From assembly GCA_003298465.1 (NCBI GenBank), contig QNGA01000003.1, forward strand, positions 62,001-126,000: a DNA stretch of 64,000 nucleotides. Reading direction: 5' to 3'. A program made the position numbers and the translations under genes. Below the pieces are notes generated by a model that was not told the origin of the DNA, did no database searches, and saw only the letters and a list, made by a program, of their open reading frames with translations. The stretch is from a halophilic archaeon (GTDB lineage Archaea > Halobacteriota > Halobacteria > Halobacteriales > Haladaptataceae). Shown piece after piece: positions 59,351 through 64,000 of the stretch (the stretch's first letter is position 1; every line of letters starts with the position of its first letter).

Positions 59351-60028
59351 ATGCCCGGAACGTCCTACGAGGAGGGTCTCCTCGAACTGCAGGAGGACGT
59401 GCTCTACATGAGCGAACTCGTCATGGAGCGCGTCCGCAAGGGGTTGAACGCCCTCGAACAGAAAGACAGAGAACTGGCCGACGAGCTGATCGACACCGAC
59501 CACGAGATCAACCAGCTCTACCTCGACATCGAGAGCGACTGCATCGACCTGCTGCGCCTGCACGAACCCATCGCGAGCGACTTCCGGCTCATCGCCGCCT
59601 CGTTCAAGATAATCACGGACCTCGAACGCATCGGCGACCTCGCGGTGAACCTCGGCGAGTACACGCTCCAGGCGGAGAAGGACGTGTTCCCCGAGGTCGA
59701 CGTCCAGGCGCTCGGCGACCTGGCGCTCTCGATGATAGAGGACGCGATGGCCGCGTACGACGCCGAGAACGCGGACGACTGCTACGCGGTGGCCGAGCAG
59801 GACGACGAACTGGACGCCCTCTGTGAGCGCGCGAGCGAACTCGTCGTCCGCGACCTCATCGAGACGGAACTGGAGGCCAACTCCGACGAGGAGGTCGAAC
59901 AACTGCTCCAGGACGTCTCGCGGCTGCTGTTGACGGTCCGGGACCTGGAACGCGTCGGCGACCACGCGGTCAACATCGCCGCCCGGACGCTGTACATGAT
60001 AGAGAACGACGACGAACTGATCTACTGA
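59351..60028 (+). CDS. phoU: Phosphate signalling protein PhoU
   Basis: A 225-residue protein of two PhoU three-helix bundles, each with its metal-binding E/D-rich motif (FKIITDLERIGDLAVNL and LLTVRDLERVGDHAVNIAAR). PhoU modulates Pst phosphate transport and the phosphate response. No pst genes are present in the window, so this may be one of several paralogues. AAAGGGAGAG before the ATG may act as Shine-Dalgarno. Confidence 0.92.
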   Translation: MPGTSYEEGLLELQEDVLYMSELVMERVRKGLNALEQKDRELADELIDTDHEINQLYLDIESDCIDLLRLHEPIASDFRLIAASFKIITDLERIGDLAVNLGEYTLQAEKDVFPEVDVQALGDLALSMIEDAMAAYDAENADDCYAVAEQDDELDALCERASELVVRDLIETELEANSDEEVEQLLQDVSRLLLTVRDLERVGDHAVNIAARTLYMIENDDELIY

Positions 60029-60251
60029 GTCGGCGCGTCCGCGCGGCACCGCTCCGCGCCTCGATTCGGGAGCCGACTTGAAAGCGCCGTACGTACACCA
60101 CTATCCCTTTGTAGGGCCAACACGTAATTACGCGTAGCGAACGCAGGATGAGTCCGGCGATATCGGGTGGCTCGCTGGCCGAAACCCCCGGTAACAAAGG
60201 GCTTATGCCTCGCGAACTACGACCCACGAACATCCCCGCGAGTGTAAAATC

Positions 60252-62474
60252 ATGAACGAAGTGCAACTGGAGGTGGCGAAAGCGTACCCGAACGACTCGG
60301 GACGCGGTATCGCCCGTCTCGATCCGGATACGCTCCTGCACCTGAAGTTGAGTCCAGGAGACATCATCGAGATCGAAGGTGCCGACACCACGGCGGCGAA
60401 GGTCTGGCGTGCAGACCGTCAGGACTGGAACACCGATACCGTGCGAATAGACGGTTTCACGCGCCAGAACGCCGACGTCGGTATCGGCGAACGCGTCGAA
60501 ATCCGCAAGGCCGAAGCGGAGAAGGCCGACAAGCTGGTGCTCGCGCCCCCGGAGGAGGCGAGCGTCCAGTTCGGTAGCGACGCGGCTGGCATGGTGAAAC
60601 GCCAGATACTGAAACGGCCGGTCGTCGAGCGCGACATCGTGCCCGTCATGTCGAGTACGAACCATCCGTTCATGCGCTCGCCCGGTCAGGCGATTCCGCT
60701 CATCGCGGTCGAGACGGAACCGGAGGGGGTGTGTCTCATCACGGAAGACACCGACGTCGAACTCAGAGAGGAGCCGATATCGGGCTTCGAGAAGACCGGT
60801 GGGGGTATCACGTACGAGGACATCGGCGGTCTGCAGAACGAAATCCAGCGGGTCCGGGAGATGGTCGAACTCCCGATGAAGCATCCCCAGATATTCCAGA
60901 AGCTGGGAATCGAGCCGCCGCAGGGCGTCCTCCTGCACGGCCCGCCCGGCACGGGGAAGACGCTGCTGGCGAAGGCGGTCGCCAACGAGACCTCCGCGAG
61001 TTTCTTCTCCATCGCGGGGCCGGAGATAATCTCGAAGTACTACGGCGAGTCCGAACAGCAACTCCGTGAAATCTTCGAGGACGCGGCCGAGGAAGCGCCC
61101 TCGATAATCTTCATCGACGAACTCGACTCCATCGCGCCCAAGCGCGAGGACGTGACCGGCGAGGTCGAGCGCCGCGTCGTCGCCCAGTTGCTGACGATGA
61201 TGGACGGCCTCGAGGCGCGCGGCCAGGTCATCGTCATCGCGGCGACGAACCGCGTCGACTCCGTCGACCCCGCGCTGCGCCGTCCCGGCCGGTTCGACCG
61301 CGAGATAGAGATCGGCGTGCCGGACGAGTCGGGCCGCAAGGAGATTCTCCAGATTCACACGCGCGGGATGCCGCTCTCGGACGACGTGAACCTCGGCGGT
61401 CTCGCCAACGACACGCACGGGTTCGTCGGCGCCGACATAGAGAGCCTCACCAAGGAGGCCGCGATGAAGGCGCTCCGGCGCTACCTGCCCGAGATCGACC
61501 TCGACGAGGAGTCGATTCCGCCGTCGCTCATCGACCGGATGATCGTCAAGCGCCAGGACTTCCACGGCGCGCTCAACGAGGTCGAACCCTCCGCGATGCG
61601 GGAGGTCCTCGTCGAACTCCCAAAGATTTCCTGGGACGACGTCGGCGGCCTCGAGGAGGCCCAGGAGGAGGTCAAAGAGAGCGTCGAGTGGCCGCTGTCC
61701 TCGCCGGAGAAGTTCGAACGCATGGGCATCGACCCGCCGAGCGGCGTCCTGCTGTACGGCCCGCCCGGCACGGGGAAGACCCTGATGGCGAAGGCGGTCG
61801 CCAACGAGACGAACGCCAACTTCATCAGCGTCCGCGGACCGCAACTGCTGTCGAAGTGGGTCGGCGAGAGCGAGAAGGCGATCCGCCAGACGTTCCGGAA
61901 GGCCCGGCAGGTCAGCCCCACCGTCATCTTCTTCGACGAACTCGACAGCCTCGCCCCCAGTCGGAGCCAGGAGATGGGGAGCAACGTCAGCGAGCGCGTC
62001 GTCAACCAGCTCCTGACGGAACTCGACGGGCTGGAGGAGGCCGGCGACGTGATGGTCATCGGCGCGACCAACCGCCCGGACATGATCGACCCGGCGCTCA
62101 TCCGCTCCGGTCGGTTCGACCGCCTCGTGATGATCGGCGAACCGGACACGGACGGCCGCGAGCAGATCCTCAAGATCCACACGGACGACACGCCGCTCGC
62201 GCCGGACGTGAGCCTGCGCGAACTCGCGGAGATGACCGACGGCTACGTCGGAAGCGACCTCGAATCCATCGGGCGCGAGGCGGCCATCCAGGCGCTGCGC
62301 GAGGACGACGACGCCGAGGAGGTCGAGATGCGACACTTCCGCTCGGCGATGGAGAGCGTCCGCGCGACCATCACCGAGGACCTGCTCGACTACTACGAGC
62401 AGATGGAACAGGAGTTCAAGGGCGGCTCGTCGGGCCCGCAGCGCCGGACGAGCGGTCGCATCGGCTTCCAGTAA
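60252..62474 (+). CDS. cdc48: Cdc48/VCP-type AAA+ ATPase
   Basis: A 740-residue two-ring unfoldase feeding proteins to the proteasome or remodelling complexes. The N-domain ([19 protein letters not shown]) is a double-psi barrel plus four-stranded domain. Walker A of D1 is GPPGTGK at residues 230-236 and of D2 at 503-509. The Walker B boxes are [17 protein letters not shown] and [21 protein letters not shown] arginines are in [18 protein letters not shown] and [18 protein letters not shown]. The C-terminus lacks the metazoan tail. A TATA-like CTTATG at about 60201-60207 gives a 20-base or so leader. Confidence 0.95.
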   Translation: MNEVQLEVAKAYPNDSGRGIARLDPDTLLHLKLSPGDIIEIEGADTTAAKVWRADRQDWNTDTVRIDGFTRQNADVGIGERVEIRKAEAEKADKLVLAPPEEASVQFGSDAAGMVKRQILKRPVVERDIVPVMSSTNHPFMRSPGQAIPLIAVETEPEGVCLITEDTDVELREEPISGFEKTGGGITYEDIGGLQNEIQRVREMVELPMKHPQIFQKLGIEPPQGVLLHGPPGTGKTLLAKAVANETSASFFSIAGPEIISKYYGESEQQLREIFEDAAEEAPSIIFIDELDSIAPKREDVTGEVERRVVAQLLTMMDGLEARGQVIVIAATNRVDSVDPALRRPGRFDREIEIGVPDESGRKEILQIHTRGMPLSDDVNLGGLANDTHGFVGADIESLTKEAAMKALRRYLPEIDLDEESIPPSLIDRMIVKRQDFHGALNEVEPSAMREVLVELPKISWDDVGGLEEAQEEVKESVEWPLSSPEKFERMGIDPPSGVLLYGPPGTGKTLMAKAVANETNANFISVRGPQLLSKWVGESEKAIRQTFRKARQVSPTVIFFDELDSLAPSRSQEMGSNVSERVVNQLLTELDGLEEAGDVMVIGATNRPDMIDPALIRSGRFDRLVMIGEPDTDGREQILKIHTDDTPLAPDVSLRELAEMTDGYVGSDLESIGREAAIQALREDDDAEEVEMRHFRSAMESVRATITEDLLDYYEQMEQEFKGGSSGPQRRTSGRIGFQ

Positions 62475-62494
62475 CCGAACTCCGTCGTTACGGT

Positions 62495-62510
62495 AGATTC
62501 GTTTTTCTGC
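62495..62510 (+). terminator. Oligo-T terminator candidate after cdc48
   Basis: A five-T tract (62502-62506) followed by C and T lies 28 bases after the cdc48 TAA. Inverted arms CGTTACGG (62486-62493) and CCGTAACG (62572-62579) surround it, 78 bases apart, which may be chance. Confidence 0.4.
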
Positions 62511-62609
62511 CGTCGGGTCGCGACGAGCGGCCGCGTCGGACGCGTCTCTGCGCCCGGTCGAGAGCGCGATTCCGTAACGGCTACCACGCTCGCGGCCCAG
62601 CGACGAGGT

Positions 62610-62879
62610 ATGGACGACGCGCTGGACGGACTCGCCGAGCAGGACGGCTGGCAGGTAGAGGGCTTCGCAGCCCGCGTCCACTACCGCGGCGCGGACGACT
62701 ACTACAGCATCGAGTACTACGACCCCAGCGAGTGCGTGCTCTACTGGAAGGTGAAAGGCGACGGCGAGACGGCCGTTCCCGTCGGGCGCGGGACGGTGCC
62801 GACGCCCCTGCGCGAACGCGTGCGCCAGGACCTCGCGGACGCCGGCCTCGACCCCGCCATCGAAGACCGGCCGCTGTGA
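62610..62879 (+). CDS. Haloarchaeal conserved small protein, 89 aa
   Basis: A compact alpha/beta protein: helix DDALDGLAEQDGWQVEGFAA, then strands ARVHYRGADDYYSIEYYD and CVLYWKVKGDGETAVPVGRG, then a helix RERVRQDLADAGLD. A family I think is confined to haloarchaea (DUF7538-like from memory). No motif indicates an activity. Single gene. Confidence 0.7.
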   Translation: MDDALDGLAEQDGWQVEGFAARVHYRGADDYYSIEYYDPSECVLYWKVKGDGETAVPVGRGTVPTPLRERVRQDLADAGLDPAIEDRPL

Positions 62880-63032
62880 CGCCTCGGGACGTCACGTCCT
62901 GCCTCGAACGTCAGACTTTTGTCACTGGTCGGAGAGCCATCGACTCCCGCCGGCGAAGCGCTCCTGTCGCATCTCCCACTGTTTCGATTCGTAGGAAACT
63001 CTTATCAATCGAGCGGCCTCTCTGTTTCGATA

Positions 63033-64000
63033 ATGGACATTCACGAGGAAGAAGACGACCCCTTCGAGGAGCAGAAGGAGCAAGCGGAGAATCCGATGCG
63101 GCGGCTGTTCCTCGAATACGGGGCCGAGAACAAGCTCGCGTTCGTGACGGGCGTCGTGGCGAGCATCTTCGCCCGGGTGCTCAACCTGCTGCCGCCCATC
63201 ATCCTCGGCGTCGCCGTCGACGCGCTGTTCGCCGGGGAGGAGTCGACGGCGATTCCGTACCCGGAGGCCCTCGCCAGCCAGGTGCCCTTCCTGTCTCAGG
63301 GCCTGGCCGCTCAAATCTCTCCCTCGACGGCGAACGGCCAGTTCTGGTTCTCCGTCGGCGTCGTCGCCTTCGCGTTCGGGTTCGGGGCCGCGTTCCACTG
63401 GATGCGCAACTGGGGCTGGAACTCCTTCGCACAGAACATCCAGCACGACATCCGGACGGACACCTACGACAAGATGCAGCGGCTGAACATGGACTTCTTC
63501 GCCGACAAGCAGACCGGCGAGATGATGTCCATCCTCTCCAACGACGTGAACCGCCTCGAGCGGTTCCTCAACGACGGGATGAACTCGGCGTTCCGACTGG
63601 GCGTCATGGTGCTCGCCATCGCGGCCATCCTCTTTTGGACCAACTGGCAGCTCGCGCTCGTCGCGATGGTGCCGGTGCCGCTCATCGCCGGATTCACCTA
63701 CAAGTTCGTCGAGATAATCCAGCCGAAGTACGCCGACGTGCGCTCGGCGGTCGGCAACGTCAACTCGCGGCTGGAGAACAACCTCGGCGGCATCCAGGTC
63801 ATCAAGACGAGCAACACCGAGACCTACGAGTCCGACCGCGTCGAGGACGTCTCCGGCGACTACTTCGACTCCAACTGGGACGCCATCGTCACGCGCATCA
63901 AGTTCTTCCCGTCGCTCCAGATACTGTCGGGGCTCGGATTCGCGCTGACGTTCATCGTCGGCGGCCTGTGGGTGCTCAACGGTGCGGGTCCGTGGTTCTT
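63033..64000 (+). CDS. ABC transporter permease/ATP-binding protein (exporter type), 3' truncated by the window end
   Basis: ATG 63033 opens a frame running to the end of the window. The first 20 residues are acidic (MDIHEEEDDPFEEQK), then spans begin at LAFVTGVVASIFARVLNLLP. The exporter-type coupling block is QRLNMDFFADKQTGEMMSIL plus SNDVNRLERFLNDG, and the later spans include LGVMVLAIAAILFWT. No nucleotide-binding domain is reached. The long loop between spans 1 and 2 (60 residues, Ser/Ala/Pro-rich) is unusual. A TATA-like CTCTTATC at about 62999-63006 is 27 bp or so upstream. Confidence 0.87.
   Translation, partial: MDIHEEEDDPFEEQKEQAENPMRRLFLEYGAENKLAFVTGVVASIFARVLNLLPPIILGVAVDALFAGEESTAIPYPEALASQVPFLSQGLAAQISPSTANGQFWFSVGVVAFAFGFGAAFHWMRNWGWNSFAQNIQHDIRTDTYDKMQRLNMDFFADKQTGEMMSILSNDVNRLERFLNDGMNSAFRLGVMVLAIAAILFWTNWQLALVAMVPVPLIAGFTYKFVEIIQPKYADVRSAVGNVNSRLENNLGGIQVIKTSNTETYESDRVEDVSGDYFDSNWDAIVTRIKFFPSLQILSGLGFALTFIVGGLWVLNGAGPWF

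Overview
The window is a stretch of haloarchaeal chromosome (class Halobacteria). The DNA is strongly GC-rich and the proteins are loaded with Asp/Glu and poor in Lys. Twin-arginine signals dominate secretion, TATA boxes sit about 25-30 bp upstream of leaderless ATG/GTG starts, and archaeal-type genes are present (TFB, TFS, SUI1, Cdc48, SAMP1, GatD, B12-dependent ribonucleotide reductase). I cannot name the genus.

Layout. 1-3.3 kb: the end of an AlkP-superfamily gene, an FAD/Rieske oxidoreductase and a frameshifted secreted or membrane winged-helix gene. 3.4-10.1 kb: an export locus with two large Tat subtilases, a Tat LVIVD-repeat protein and a small zinc-ribbon gene. 10.2-25.2 kb: metabolism and information genes (dUTPase, aconitase, VOC protein, RimI, PIN-ATPase-KH protein, M20 hydrolase, YeiH-type transporter, Rieske ferredoxin, D-xylose dehydrogenase, HxlR/DoxX pair, beta-CASP nuclease). 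25.3-28.7 kb: nrdJ with a complex 5' region. 29.1-33.0 kb: a trpDFEG operon with ATGA overlaps, then tRNA-Val(GAC). 33.5-40.0 kb: membrane proteins, gatCA, tfb. 40-46.5 kb: zinc ribbons, asparagine-synthase-like protein, PHP protein, hydroxyacid dehydrogenase, a NUDIX-eIF2B fusion, SUI1 and a rhodanese. 46.5-49.2 kb: PEP carboxylase. 50.5-64 kb: TFS, DedA, samp1-surE, gatD, purC, a CBS protein, PhoU, Cdc48 and an ABC exporter cut by the window end.

The most unusual feature is a 1.3-kb AT-rich island (about 49.25-50.55 kb) between ppc and the transcription factor S gene. It is flanked by a 29-bp perfect direct repeat (34 bp with one mismatch) that is the 3' end of the TFS gene. Both copies encode the same C-terminal residues, but the Tyr codon and the stop codon differ. 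This looks like site-specific integration of a very small element that restores the end of its target gene. It carries no recognisable integrase and encodes one or two unrecognised membrane proteins.

Other points of interest: short upstream ORFs ending on the start codons of nrdJ, tfb and doxX; palindromes at the predicted transcription starts of a membrane-protein gene and of trpD; beta-sandwich domains inserted at different places in the two subtilases; and a degraded Tat leader in front of the LVIVD gene.
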